Below are positions 35,638-44,276 of a DNA stretch of 47,746 nt, one piece after another (positions within the stretch are counted from its first letter, which is position 1; each line of letters begins with the position of its first letter). Made by a program: the position numbers and the translations under genes. The notes beneath the pieces were generated by a model. That model saw only the letters and a list, made by a program, of their open reading frames with translations. It searched no databases and was not told where the DNA came from. This DNA is from Verrucomicrobiota bacterium. GTDB taxonomy: Bacteria > Verrucomicrobiota > Verrucomicrobiia > Opitutales > Opitutaceae. The stretch spans positions 1 to 47,746 of the forward strand of contig JADKHC010000030.1 of NCBI GenBank assembly GCA_016721945.1, given 5' to 3'.

Positions 35638-35799
35638 CTAGCGTTGTTTTGCAGGAATTTTCGCCGCCATCTTTTCCCGTAGGAGACCGAACAAGAAACC
35701 TGCGGGAATGATGATAGCGGCGGTGAGTGTGAGGGCCACGATCGCGGCACCCGGAAAGGCGTCGGGATGAAAAATCGCGAAAAGTGGAGCGGCGTACAT
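35638..35799 (-). CDS. Small single-span membrane protein, 53 residues
   Basis: A short frame beginning MYAAPLFAIFHPDAFPG has one clear hydrophobic segment (ALTLTAAIIIPAGFLFGLL) and a basic tail (REKMAAKIPAKQR). The order of charges suggests an inside C-terminus. The frame stays open upstream to 36114, but that part overlaps the DUF4097 gene and is not gene-like, so the ATG at 35797-35799 is preferred. It fits tightly between the solenoid protein gene (34 bp) and permease 4 (6 bp), which supports a real gene. I do not recognise the family. Confidence 0.5.
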   Translation of the reverse strand: MYAAPLFAIFHPDAFPGAAIVALTLTAAIIIPAGFLFGLLREKMAAKIPAKQR

Positions 35800-35833
35800 G
35801 GCCGAGTTTCGGACGATTAGTCTTGGAGGATGC

Positions 35834-36808
35834 TTAGTATTTTCGGATGCGGATACTGCCGCCGCTAGTATGAAGGCGCACACTGGGGCCGCCGGCGTTG
35901 ACGGTGCCCGTGACTCGGCTGCGCTGGATCTTGCCCTGAACAGTGAGTGGCAGATCGCAGTCAACCCCGCCACCGGACGTCGCGGCGTCGAGGTTAAACG
36001 CAGCGTCCGGAGCCACCGTAGCGGTGATGCCGCCCCCGGAGGTCGAGAGGTCAACGTCGCCCGGAATCGGCGCGAGAAGGATCGCGTGGATCGAGCCGCC
36101 CGAGGTGTGGCCATTGATTTTACCTTGGATGTTTTCGACGGTTATTCCGCCGCCACTCGTGTCGATCGAGACGGAGCCCTTGAATGACTTGACGGTGATG
36201 CTGCCACCAGAAGTGTTCCCGCTGAGCGTACCACTTCCTTCAGCGACTTCGATGCTGCCACCGCTCGTTCCGATGCGAATTTCGCCTTCACAATCGGCAG
36301 CTTTAACGTTGCCACCTGAGGTGTGTCCGTCGACCGATCCGTGAATGTTGACGAAGCGCAAGGAACCGCCGCTTGTGTTGGCTTTAACCGAACCAGAGAC
36401 AGCGCTAATCGTAATCGAACCGCCGGAGGTTTTTAGTGTAACGTTAAAATTACCAGGAACGTGTATGATATAATTCGCCTCGTTCCTATTGCGCCAGCTG
36501 CCGAACCAGGACCACGTCATACGCTTGGGGGCGCGAACGATCACGGTGTTACCGTCCTGAACGAATTCGATCGGATTTTCCTTCAGATAGTTTTCTTCGT
36601 CGGTGCTGTTCCAGCGAGTGATTTTACGCCAGGCATCTACGCTCACATCGGTGCGGTCAGGGGTGGCGACTACTTCGATCAAGCCAAAACCAACCTCAAC
36701 CACGAGGTTGCCGCCAGACGTTGCGGCGAATGTCTTGTTAGCTTTTTCTTCGGTTGCGGCGGAGGCAGCGCAGGCAGACAGGAGTAATAGGGCGAATAGA
36801 GTTTTCAT
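35834..36808 (-). CDS. Exported DUF4097-type beta-solenoid protein
   Basis: A 324-residue exported protein. The signal is MKTLFALLLLSACAASA, which could be cleaved after ASA or read as a lipobox (LSAC) giving a lipoprotein. After an N-terminal region of about 100 residues comes a regular repeat built on TSGG, with eleven TSGG motifs in all. Six consecutive repeats of exactly 18 residues run from 126 to 233, followed by two of 21 residues. Such regularity predicts a right-handed beta-solenoid. The gene lies 18 bp after an ABC ATPase gene and upstream of the tandem permeases. DUF4097 proteins often sit near membrane regulators, but their role is not known. An adhesin-like or scaffold role is possible. 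Confidence 0.85.
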   Translation of the reverse strand: MKTLFALLLLSACAASAATEEKANKTFAATSGGNLVVEVGFGLIEVVATPDRTDVSVDAWRKITRWNSTDEENYLKENPIEFVQDGNTVIVRAPKRMTWSWFGSWRNRNEANYIIHVPGNFNVTLKTSGGSITISAVSGSVKANTSGGSLRFVNIHGSVDGHTSGGNVKAADCEGEIRIGTSGGSIEVAEGSGTLSGNTSGGSITVKSFKGSVSIDTSGGGITVENIQGKINGHTSGGSIHAILLAPIPGDVDLSTSGGGITATVAPDAAFNLDAATSGGGVDCDLPLTVQGKIQRSRVTGTVNAGGPSVRLHTSGGSIRIRKY

Positions 36809-36826
36809 AGGAATCGCGGTATAAAT

Positions 36827-37495
36827 TTAAGCGGTCTGAAGCAGACCGTCAGCGAGACGGACGATGCGTGAGCCGAAAGCAGCGTTCTCGGCTGAGTGCG
36901 TGACTTGAACGATGGTGATGCCCTGCTCCTGATTTAGTTTTTTGAACAAGGCCATGATTTCGCGGCCTTGATCGGAGTGGAGATTGCCGGTGGGCTCATC
37001 GGCGAGGATGAGTGAAGGCTTGGCTACGAGTGCGCGGGCCACGCCCACGAGCTGCTGTTGTCCGCCTGATAGTTGGTTTGGGAAAAGATCCTTTTTCCCG
37101 ACGATGTTAAAACGGTCGAGCGTTTCGCAGACGATACTTTCACATTCCTTCTTGGAATAGTTTCGGTAGGAAAGCGGTATCTCCAGGTTTTCGTAAACAG
37201 TCAGCTCATCGAGCAGATGGTACTGTTGAAAAACGAAACCGATGTTTTGTTTTTGCAGTGCGGCGCGTTGAGCGCGGTTGAGCGAGTGGACTGCGGTGTC
37301 ACGGAAATGGTATTCGCCTTCCCAGTTGGGGTCGTGCAGGCCGAGGATGTGCAGTAAGGTGGATTTGCCCGAGCCCGACGGACCCATGATGGAAACGAAT
37401 TCGCCCTCGATAATTTCGAGATTGATGTCGCGGAGGGCGTAGAACGGCCCGCCTTTTAGCGGGAAGATGCGGTTGATGTGTTTGAGTGAGAGCAT
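36827..37495 (-). CDS. ABC transporter ATPase 1 (LolD/MacB type)
   Basis: The ATG at 37493-37495 gives 222 residues, typical for this ATPase family; a longer in-frame start adds 17 unconserved residues. Walker A GPSGSGKST starts at 38, the Q-loop is at Q90, signature LSGGQ at 142-146, Walker B LILADE at about 162-167 and the switch histidine at H200. Two positions are unusual: the signature continues QQLVGVARAL rather than QQRVAIARAL, and the D-loop reads GNLHSDQG rather than GNLDS. It lies between permease 5 and the solenoid protein gene, and is the nearest ATPase to the four downstream permeases. It probably powers one or more of them. Confidence 0.93.
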   Translation of the reverse strand: MLSLKHINRIFPLKGGPFYALRDINLEIIEGEFVSIMGPSGSGKSTLLHILGLHDPNWEGEYHFRDTAVHSLNRAQRAALQKQNIGFVFQQYHLLDELTVYENLEIPLSYRNYSKKECESIVCETLDRFNIVGKKDLFPNQLSGGQQQLVGVARALVAKPSLILADEPTGNLHSDQGREIMALFKKLNQEQGITIVQVTHSAENAAFGSRIVRLADGLLQTA

Positions 37496-37569
37496 GGGGC
37501 TAAATGGGTTTGGCTGTTTGGGTCTGCTGTGGATCGGGAACTGCATTCACTCGGAAATATTGGGAATAG

Positions 37570-39999
37570 TTATTCTGCCCGGAGGGCATCGAGTGGGTTG
37601 ATGCGGGCGGCGCGGAGCGCGGGGAGAAGCATCGCGAAAAACACGACGCAGAGCATGATACCTGCGGTGGCGGCAAGTATGCCGAGGTGCAGAGTGCCGA
37701 CACCAAAGAGTACGCTTTGCATGGCGCGACCTGTGGCCCAGGCGCCGAGGACGCCGAGCGCAATGCCGATGGCGAGTAGTTTTGCACCGAGGGTAAGAAA
37801 CTGTGCGAGAACTTGCTGTGGCAATGCGCCGAGCGCCATGCGCACTCCGATCTCGCGCTGGCGTTGGCTCACGGCGTAGGCGAGCACACCGTAGGTCCCG
37901 ATGGCCGCGAGCAGCAATGCGACGACAGCGAAGATGATCGCCAGGATCGCGGGCGAACGTCGGGCGACGAGGCTTTCGTCGATGCGCGCCTGCATCGGCT
38001 TTAAGTCATCGATCGGAAGTTCCGGGTCGAGCTGCAGAACTGCTTTTTTAAGCATCGTCGCCATCGCCGCGGGCGGCAGCGAGGTGCGCACGAGCAGGGA
38101 GAAGTACATCGAGCCAGTCGCAGGAAAGTAGGCCGCACCGTGTCCGGCGACTTCGGCCAGCTCTTTTTGCTTCACGCTGGCGACAACGCCGACGACGGTG
38201 ACCGCGTTGCTTTCATTGACTGTAACGTCTTGAGCAAGACGATGGCCGAGCGGATCGGTTCCGGGCCAGTAGTAGTCGGCGAGAGCCTGATCGATCACGC
38301 AAACGCGTGCTGCCGTTGGTTCGTTATCCGCCTCTTCAAGCAAACGTCCCCGCAAGAGCGGAATGTTCATGAGTGACCAATAGTCACTGGAGGCGCGGGA
38401 GTTGTAGTGAGCGCGGACGGATTTTCCGGACTGTGGCGTGTACCCTTCGATGGTCAGCCCGCTATCAACGGTGCTGCCGGTGAAGGGCAGCCCGTCGGTA
38501 ATGGCGACATCGCTGACACCAGGCAGCGCGCGGATTGCTGGCAGCAACCGGGCCGTAAAGGCCTGACGGGAAACGGCGTCTTTGTAGTTTTTCCAGGGAA
38601 GAGAAATCTGGCCTGTGAGGATGTGTTCGGTGTTGAATCCGGTGGGCGTGGCCAGCACATGCCTCAAGCTGAGGCCGAGCAGACCGGCTCCCGAAAGGAG
38701 CACGAACGCGAGTGCGACCTGGGCGACGATAAAACCGTGGCGCAGGCGTTGCGCCGCGCGGCTTGCGGTGCCGCCGCGCGATTCGGTTTGCAGGCTGGTC
38801 GCGAGTTTTGCGTTTAGGTTGAACCAGATGATCGGTGCGGCGAGCGCAAGGCCGACGAAGATAGTCGCCGCTAGCGAGAAGGCCGCGACGCGGGAATCAA
38901 GCGTGATCGATGCGCCCAGCGGCAACTGCTCGATTCCGAGCGAGCCGAGCAGCTGGATGCCAAACGAACCCAGCAGGAGCCCGAGGAGTCCGCCAGCGAG
39001 CGAGAGCAGCGTGGTTTCAACGATGACTTCGGCGGCGATGTGCCATCGTCCGGCTCCGAGTGCCTGCCGCACGGCAAGTTCCTTGGTGCGACCGCTGGCG
39101 CGGATCAGCAGAAGATTGGCGAGGTTAACCGAACCGATGAGCAGAAGGAAAAGAGCGCCGCATTGCAGGATGACCAGCGTCGGCCTGACTTCCCTCACAT
39201 GGTCTTCGTGCAGCGACTTGACGAGGGTATGGTAGCCGGCGCCTTTGATGATCTGGACGAGGGGATCATCGTTGACCTGCTGAACATTGAAGGCGTCGAT
39301 CTGCGATTGGGCCTCAGACAGCGTCGCGCCTGGAGCAAGGCGGGCGATCATGGTCCAGCTGTTGTTGTGCCGGGCATTGGGCAGACGATCCTCCGGCGCG
39401 TGCGAGACGGGCCGGTAAAATTGGGCGTGGCTCGACAAGAAGCGAAAACCTTGCGGCAACACTCCGACGACGGTGATGGAGAGTCCGTCATTCAAAAAAG
39501 TGCGACCGAGCACGTGAGGATCGGCGCCAAAATGACTGCGCCAGAAACCGTCGGTGATCACCGCGACCTGGTCGGTCTGGTACGTCAGTTGATCATCGGT
39601 GAAAGTTTGCCCCATCGTGAGCGGCACAGCGAGTGTCTGGAAGAACTCCGGTGAGACCTTTGCCATCGGCACGCGATTGGGTGCGCCAGTGCCACCGACG
39701 ATGATGCTGCTATCTTGATAAATTGAGACCGAGGCAAATGCCTTGATGGCGTTGCGCCGATCGAAATAGTTAGGAATAGACGCTGCTGCGCGATCGACAC
39801 CGCCAGTTGGATAGCCGTTAAAAACCGTGACGAGGCGAGCAGGCTCGGGGAACGGCAGCGAGCGCACGAGGATGACGTCCACTACGGCGAAGATGGCGAG
39901 ATTGGCACCAATACATAGGGCCAGCGTCGCGATGGCGGTTGCGGTGAAGCCAGGCGATTTGGCGAGCGTGCGAAAGGCGTAGCGAATCCGGGTGATCAT
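37570..39999 (-). CDS. ADOP-type FtsX/MacB permease 5
   Basis: An 809-residue permease, the most diverged of the five. It starts MITRIRYAFRTLAKSPGFTA and has LCIGANLAIFAVVDVILVRS where the others have LGIGANT or LGIGVNT. FtsX-type segments NLLLIRASGRTKELAVRQALGAG and AVSQRQREIGVRMALGALPQ flank the domains, and it ends INPLDALRAE. It lies between tolC and ATPase 1, separate from the block of four. Position suggests it pairs with the adjacent ATPase or with the adaptor and TolC at the head of the operon. Its substrate cannot be read from sequence. Confidence 0.92.
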   Translation of the reverse strand: MITRIRYAFRTLAKSPGFTATAIATLALCIGANLAIFAVVDVILVRSLPFPEPARLVTVFNGYPTGGVDRAAASIPNYFDRRNAIKAFASVSIYQDSSIIVGGTGAPNRVPMAKVSPEFFQTLAVPLTMGQTFTDDQLTYQTDQVAVITDGFWRSHFGADPHVLGRTFLNDGLSITVVGVLPQGFRFLSSHAQFYRPVSHAPEDRLPNARHNNSWTMIARLAPGATLSEAQSQIDAFNVQQVNDDPLVQIIKGAGYHTLVKSLHEDHVREVRPTLVILQCGALFLLLIGSVNLANLLLIRASGRTKELAVRQALGAGRWHIAAEVIVETTLLSLAGGLLGLLLGSFGIQLLGSLGIEQLPLGASITLDSRVAAFSLAATIFVGLALAAPIIWFNLNAKLATSLQTESRGGTASRAAQRLRHGFIVAQVALAFVLLSGAGLLGLSLRHVLATPTGFNTEHILTGQISLPWKNYKDAVSRQAFTARLLPAIRALPGVSDVAITDGLPFTGSTVDSGLTIEGYTPQSGKSVRAHYNSRASSDYWSLMNIPLLRGRLLEEADNEPTAARVCVIDQALADYYWPGTDPLGHRLAQDVTVNESNAVTVVGVVASVKQKELAEVAGHGAAYFPATGSMYFSLLVRTSLPPAAMATMLKKAVLQLDPELPIDDLKPMQARIDESLVARRSPAILAIIFAVVALLLAAIGTYGVLAYAVSQRQREIGVRMALGALPQQVLAQFLTLGAKLLAIGIALGVLGAWATGRAMQSVLFGVGTLHLGILAATAGIMLCVVFFAMLLPALRAARINPLDALRAE

Positions 40000-40003
40000 G
40001 GTG

Positions 40004-40116
40004 AAGTGGTAAGGTTTAAGGGAAGGGGTAGGCTATGGGTGATAGGCGATAGGCGGCATTTTAGGCTTGGTGAATGGATTGTTACTTATCCCTTAAAACT
40101 TATCCCTTATCACTTA
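40004..40116. repeat. GATAAG-type palindromic spacer, tolC-like / permease 5
   Basis: The left side has GTGGTAAGGTTTAAGGG and GGTGATAGGCGATAGG. The right side has ACTTATCCCTTAAAACTTAT and CCCTTATCACTTA. The right end overlaps the stop codon of the TolC-like gene, whose TAA begins the TAAGTGATAAGG motif. It is the fourth copy in this operon. Confidence 0.7.
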
Positions 40117-41637
40117 GTCCGCGCGCAGGGCGATGTGGTGCGTGTCGAGCGTGTGGCCAATCTGGCGGTCGTATTCGGCGATGGCTTTGCTGTGATCGGC
40201 CATGGCCTGGGCGGCGGCGATTTCGGCACCGGAGAGTTCCTCCTGCTGGTAGAGGACACTGAAGGTGGAACCCGTGCCGGCGCGCAGGCGTTTCAACTCA
40301 GATTCCAGCATCTCTTCGTTGAGCTCACGGGCGATTTTGGTGGTGGCGACTCGTTGGCGTGTGGATTCGACCTGCTGAGCGGCGTTGTTCACGTCGACGA
40401 GAATGTCTTGTTCGAGGCGTTGTAGATTCGTTTCAGCCTGGCGCAAACGGAGCTTGGCGGCGCGGGCACGGCCGCGTTCGGTGGCGGAGGCAATCGGCAC
40501 GTTTACGGAAACACCGGCAGAACTGGAGACGAAGTTTTGGGAGCGGGTGTCGGTTCGGCTATTGGCGAAATCGGAGCCGATGCCATTGTAACCGTAGCTG
40601 CCGTTGAGATCGACGCGCGGGAGGAGTTGGTTGCGTTGGTAGCGGCGGTCGAGGCCGCTTTTTTCGACGTTGAGGCAGGCGCGGCGGTAGTCGGGGCGCT
40701 GGGTGAGAGCGGAGCGGAACCCCGCGGCCGCATCGATGGCGTCGCTGGTAGCTGGTGGCAGCACTTCGATGGCGAGATGCCAGACGAAAAACTCTGCGTT
40801 GCGCTCGTCGGTGATGAGTTGTTTGAGCGCATTTTCGGCGACCCGCACACCGAGTTCGGCCTTGAGCACGTAGTCTTCGCGGTTGGCCACACGGGCACGG
40901 GCCGAGAGGACGTCGTACTCTGACATGGCACCGCGTTTGCGACGGCCTTCATTTTCGTTGTACAGCTGCACGGCCATGTCGCGCGAGCGGCGTGTGCTGC
41001 TCAAATAGGCCTGGGCGAGGTGCAAGTCGCTGTAAGCGTAAATAACTTGGGTAATGAGATTGGTTACGGTCTGGCGGTAATCCCACTCGGAGATCGCGAG
41101 ATTGGTTCTGGCGATACGGATTTGATAGAGCCCGGGGTTTAGCCCGAAGTCGCGCAGGAGAGGCTGAGTCACCGTGACACCGGCAAACGTGGTGTAGGTG
41201 TCGGCGTGGTTGTTGAAGGTACCGCGGTAGTTTGTGGTTGAGGCACCAAAATAGTAGTTCGTGCCGAGCGGGAGCTGCCCCTCAAGGCCGAGGCTGGCGT
41301 CGTTGGTTTTGGTGAAGGCGGCGGAGGGCCGCAGGCCGGTGAATGGATCGGTGAGTTTTGGCTCTTCGTCGCGCGTTTCCTGATAGGAGCCGGTTATTCT
41401 CGGATCGTAACGCCCCCAAGCCTCGGTGAGACCGGCCCGTGCAATCGCTGGCTCGAACGCACTGACTTTGATGATGAAGCTTTTTTCGAGCGCGAGGCGT
41501 ATGGCTTCCTCCAAACCGAGCTTCTTCTTGATGGCTGGCGCAGCAACCGTCTCGGCGTGCGAGAATACGGGCAACACCGGAAAAAGACCGAGGCAGAGGC
41601 TGAGGCGAAGCAGTCGGCTGGAAGCAGGAAGGCGCAT
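40114..41637 (-). CDS. TolC-family outer-membrane efflux protein
   Basis: A 507-residue outer-membrane exit channel. A signal peptide ends near FSHA-ETV. Two similar helical halves follow, with LEEAIRLALEKSF near the start and QAETNLQRLEQDILVDVNNAAQQV in the second half, typical of TolC alpha-barrels. The beta-barrel strands are in each half. It is preceded by ATPase 2 (32 bp) and the adaptor gene, so it should complete a tripartite exporter. The last six residues, IALRAD, are the same as the C-termini of permeases 3 and 4. This tail is unlike a TolC ending and may have been acquired by recombination around the repeat that begins at the stop. Confidence 0.9.
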   Translation of the reverse strand: MRLPASSRLLRLSLCLGLFPVLPVFSHAETVAAPAIKKKLGLEEAIRLALEKSFIIKVSAFEPAIARAGLTEAWGRYDPRITGSYQETRDEEPKLTDPFTGLRPSAAFTKTNDASLGLEGQLPLGTNYYFGASTTNYRGTFNNHADTYTTFAGVTVTQPLLRDFGLNPGLYQIRIARTNLAISEWDYRQTVTNLITQVIYAYSDLHLAQAYLSSTRRSRDMAVQLYNENEGRRKRGAMSEYDVLSARARVANREDYVLKAELGVRVAENALKQLITDERNAEFFVWHLAIEVLPPATSDAIDAAAGFRSALTQRPDYRRACLNVEKSGLDRRYQRNQLLPRVDLNGSYGYNGIGSDFANSRTDTRSQNFVSSSAGVSVNVPIASATERGRARAAKLRLRQAETNLQRLEQDILVDVNNAAQQVESTRQRVATTKIARELNEEMLESELKRLRAGTGSTFSVLYQQEELSGAEIAAAQAMADHSKAIAEYDRQIGHTLDTHHIALRAD

Positions 41638-41669
41638 GAGGATAGATGCCGTTAGATTTAGTGAATGGT

Positions 41670-42392
41670 TTAGGCTTTGGTTTCGGTGAGCGAAGCTTCG
41701 GCTTGATCCTGCACGATGCGTCCGTCGAAAAGATGCACGGTGCGATCGGCGCGGCTCGCGAAACGGTTGTCGTGCGTAACCATGACGATGGTGGCTCCTT
41801 CGCGGTGGAGCGCGGAGAGCAGGTCCATGACGGCTTCGCCGTTTTTGGAATCGAGATTGCCGGTGGGTTCGTCGGCGAGGAGCACTGCAGGATCGCCGGC
41901 GAGAGCGCGGGCGACGGCGACGCGTTGCTGTTGACCGCCGGAGAGCTGTGAGGGCAGATGTTTTGCGCGATGGCTCATGCCGACTTTTTCCAGGGCGCCG
42001 AGAACGCGTTGTTTGCGTTCGGCCGGAGCCATGCCGCGGTAGCTCAGCGGGAGCTCGACGTTTTCGAAAACATTGAGATCTCCGATAAGGTTGAAAGATT
42101 GGAAAATGAAACCGATCTCGCGGTTGCGGATGCGGGCGCGGTCGGCGAGCGTGAGGCTCTGCACGGGCTGGCTGTTGAGGAGGTAGGTGCCGTCGCTGGG
42201 CGTGTCGAGCAGGCCGAGGATGGAAAGGAGGGTGGATTTGCCGCAGCCGGATGGGCCGGCGATCGAGAGGTATTCGCCCTTTTTGATTTCGAGGTGAATG
42301 CCCGACAAGGCGTGAGTCTCGACCTCGTCGGCGAGGAAGACCTTGGTCACTGCGTTGAGTTGGATGAGCGGGAGTTTGTTATTTTGGGACAT
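41670..42392 (-). CDS. ABC transporter ATPase 2 (LolD/MacB type)
   Basis: A 240-residue ATPase with all motifs intact: Walker A GPSGCGKST (46-54), Q-loop Q98 in FIFQSFNL, signature LSGGQQQRVAVARAL (150 onward), Walker B VLLADEPTGNLDS (171 onward) and switch histidine H207. Compared with ATPase 1 it keeps the standard D-loop and signature. It lies 34 bp after the adaptor gene and 32 bp before tolC, an arrangement like macA-macB-tolC but with the ATPase split from the permease. It could energise permease 5 or the whole set. Confidence 0.95.
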   Translation of the reverse strand: MSQNNKLPLIQLNAVTKVFLADEVETHALSGIHLEIKKGEYLSIAGPSGCGKSTLLSILGLLDTPSDGTYLLNSQPVQSLTLADRARIRNREIGFIFQSFNLIGDLNVFENVELPLSYRGMAPAERKQRVLGALEKVGMSHRAKHLPSQLSGGQQQRVAVARALAGDPAVLLADEPTGNLDSKNGEAVMDLLSALHREGATIVMVTHDNRFASRADRTVHLFDGRIVQDQAEASLTETKA

Positions 42393-42426
42393 GGTGGCGG
42401 TTTAGTTTAAAGATTGGCGGTTGAGA

Positions 42427-43677
42427 TTAGTTTAGCTTGATCCGTTCGGCGGAATCCCATTGGGACATGTCGGAGAGGATGACGCGATCGCCGGGCTGAA
42501 GGCCGCCGATGATCTCGATGGTATTCACGGAACTGCGACCGAGTTGGACGGAAATGCGCTGGGCGTACACGTCGTCGGAGAGCTTGAAAAGTTTGACGCT
42601 GCTGCGCTCCTGCCCCGAGGCGGGACGCCCGACGTAAATGATGTTTTCGAGGCGCTCGAGTTCGATCGTGCCGTCAACCGAGAGCGCTGGGCGGGCGCCC
42701 TTCGGCAGCTCGCCCTCCAGGCGTATGTCGACGGTGACAGTGCCGTTTTGCACGGAAGGATCGATGCGGGCGACGCGGCCCGCGATGACGCCGTTTCGTG
42801 TGTCGATAGTGGCTGGTTGTTCGATCTGGATGTCACGCGCCTGAGTTTCGGCGATGCGGACCTCGGCTTTGAGGCGGGTGGGATCAACGACGCGGGCGAC
42901 GTTGGCGCCGGGTTGGACTTGCGCGCCGACTTCGACGGGAAGTTCCTGGAGCACGCCGTTCATGCTGGCGCGGACGTTGAGCGCGTCGGCATCGTCGCGG
43001 CGGAGTTTGGCTTGGGCGCTGGCGCGATCGACAGCGGCCTGTTTCACCGCGAGTTGGGGGGCGAGCGAATCCTGGGTGAAGGCGTAGCGTTTCTTTTCGA
43101 TCTCGTAGCGCGAGGTCGCGTCTTCGGCGGCGACCTTGGAACGGCGTAGTTCAAGTGCGGATACGAGGCCGTCCTTGAAAAGGTCTTCGTTGACCTCGGC
43201 TTGCAGGCGATTGGTTTCGAAGGCGGACTTGGCGGTGGCGAGGCCGGACTCGGCGTCGAGCACGCCGCGTTCGAGCTGGACTTTGAAGGTGATGAATTCG
43301 GCCTCGGCGGACCGGAGCTCGGACTCGGCGTCGAGTGCAGCCTGTTGCACCGTGGGATTGGCGAGCACGAGGATGACGCTGTCAGGGGTGACTGCGGCAC
43401 CGGGGCGGAGGATGATGCGGTCGACGCGGCCCTGGGTGCGTGCGGCGATCCAACGAATTTCCTCAGGCACCAGAGTGCCGATGCCGCGCACTTGCCGAAC
43501 CATCGAACCCCGCTTAACGGTGTCGATCCACACGAGATTTTTATCGACCGAAGGCGCGGCGGGTTTGAGCCGGGCGATCACGATGGTCGTGACCAGTAAA
43601 GTGGCGCCGCTAATCACGGCGTAGATGAGGCGTTTGCGGCGCTTTTTCTGCAAAAGATCGGGGCGGGAAATATCCAT
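42427..43677 (-). CDS. Periplasmic adaptor (HlyD/MacA-type membrane fusion protein)
   Basis: Adaptor linking inner-membrane permeases to TolC. The ATG at 43675-43677 gives 416 residues; a longer start adds 13 non-family residues. One N-terminal membrane segment (about LIYAVISGATLLVTTIVIARL) is followed by the lipoyl-like half-motif (GTLVPEEIRWIAARTQGRVD), a long alpha-hairpin rich in alanine and glutamate, the second lipoyl half (RASMNGVLQELPVEVGAQVQPG), a beta-barrel and a membrane-proximal domain. It is the first gene of the eleven-gene unit, with its promoter presumably in the 264 bp before it, where I see no clear operator. Confidence 0.93.
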   Translation of the reverse strand: MDISRPDLLQKKRRKRLIYAVISGATLLVTTIVIARLKPAAPSVDKNLVWIDTVKRGSMVRQVRGIGTLVPEEIRWIAARTQGRVDRIILRPGAAVTPDSVILVLANPTVQQAALDAESELRSAEAEFITFKVQLERGVLDAESGLATAKSAFETNRLQAEVNEDLFKDGLVSALELRRSKVAAEDATSRYEIEKKRYAFTQDSLAPQLAVKQAAVDRASAQAKLRRDDADALNVRASMNGVLQELPVEVGAQVQPGANVARVVDPTRLKAEVRIAETQARDIQIEQPATIDTRNGVIAGRVARIDPSVQNGTVTVDIRLEGELPKGARPALSVDGTIELERLENIIYVGRPASGQERSSVKLFKLSDDVYAQRISVQLGRSSVNTIEIIGGLQPGDRVILSDMSQWDSAERIKLN

Positions 43678-43941
43678 GTTGCGAGTGACTTTGCAAGGGC
43701 CGTGCCATGCGTTCACGGCTTTCTTAAGCAGTTAAAATTGAATGCTTTAAAATATACACACTCTTGGGCTGTGCCGTGAATTGCGGTGAATTTGGGACGC
43801 GGATTTCCCGGAAGTGGGACGGCTTCAGGCGACGAATTTTTTGCAGGAGACGCTTACTTTGAAGAAGAAGCCGAGGGCAGGGCACGGTTTGCCCGTCGCG
43901 TGCAGAACGAGGTAACTGCGGTGCAGGAGGAGACGGACTGG

Positions 43942-44151
43942 TTAGGCAGCGTGACGTCCGCCGAGCAGGCGTGCGGGCAGGCAGAGCAGGGCTTTAATCA
44001 GCGCAAACGATGCCTCCACGCAGACTCCGAGCAGACGGAACGGCAGGGCGATCAACCATACGAGCGGCGCAAGAAACAACGCCAGCAGAGCCAGCGGCCA
44101 GCAAACGGCCAGCACCAGGCACCAAAGAAAAAACAGTCCGATGATTCTCAT
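43942..44151 (-). CDS. Small hydrophobic membrane protein, 69 residues
   Basis: I do not recognise the family. The protein MRIIGLFFLWCLVLAVCWPL... has two predicted membrane segments (about 4-40 contains one long or two short ones, then 44-60), few charges and a basic C-terminus. The codons favour CTG and match the genome. The opposite strand also has an open frame across this region, but its product is a glutamine- and arginine-rich string and reads like a shadow. The gene is isolated, between the adaptor and the HAD gene. The ATG follows CTCCC. Confidence 0.6.
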   Translation of the reverse strand: MRIIGLFFLWCLVLAVCWPLALLALFLAPLVWLIALPFRLLGVCVEASFALIKALLCLPARLLGGRHAA

Positions 44152-44276
44152 GGGAGTTATGCCTATGATAACACCGATTCGGCTTTTGGCGTTACAAATT
44201 TTTTCTCCAACAGTTGCCGCAGCTAAAACGGCTAAGGATTGCCAGGTCGGACGAGGACTGGTGAAGTCGACGTTTT

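Noticed and set aside
25528..39999. Full MacB proteins (ATPase fused to permease)
   Set aside because: None of the five permeases has Walker A, Walker B or LSGGQ; the ATPases are separate genes.
43786..44226. Plus-strand frame (146 residues) over the small membrane protein gene
   Set aside because: Glutamine- and arginine-rich string typical of an antisense shadow; the minus-strand hydrophobic protein is more gene-like.
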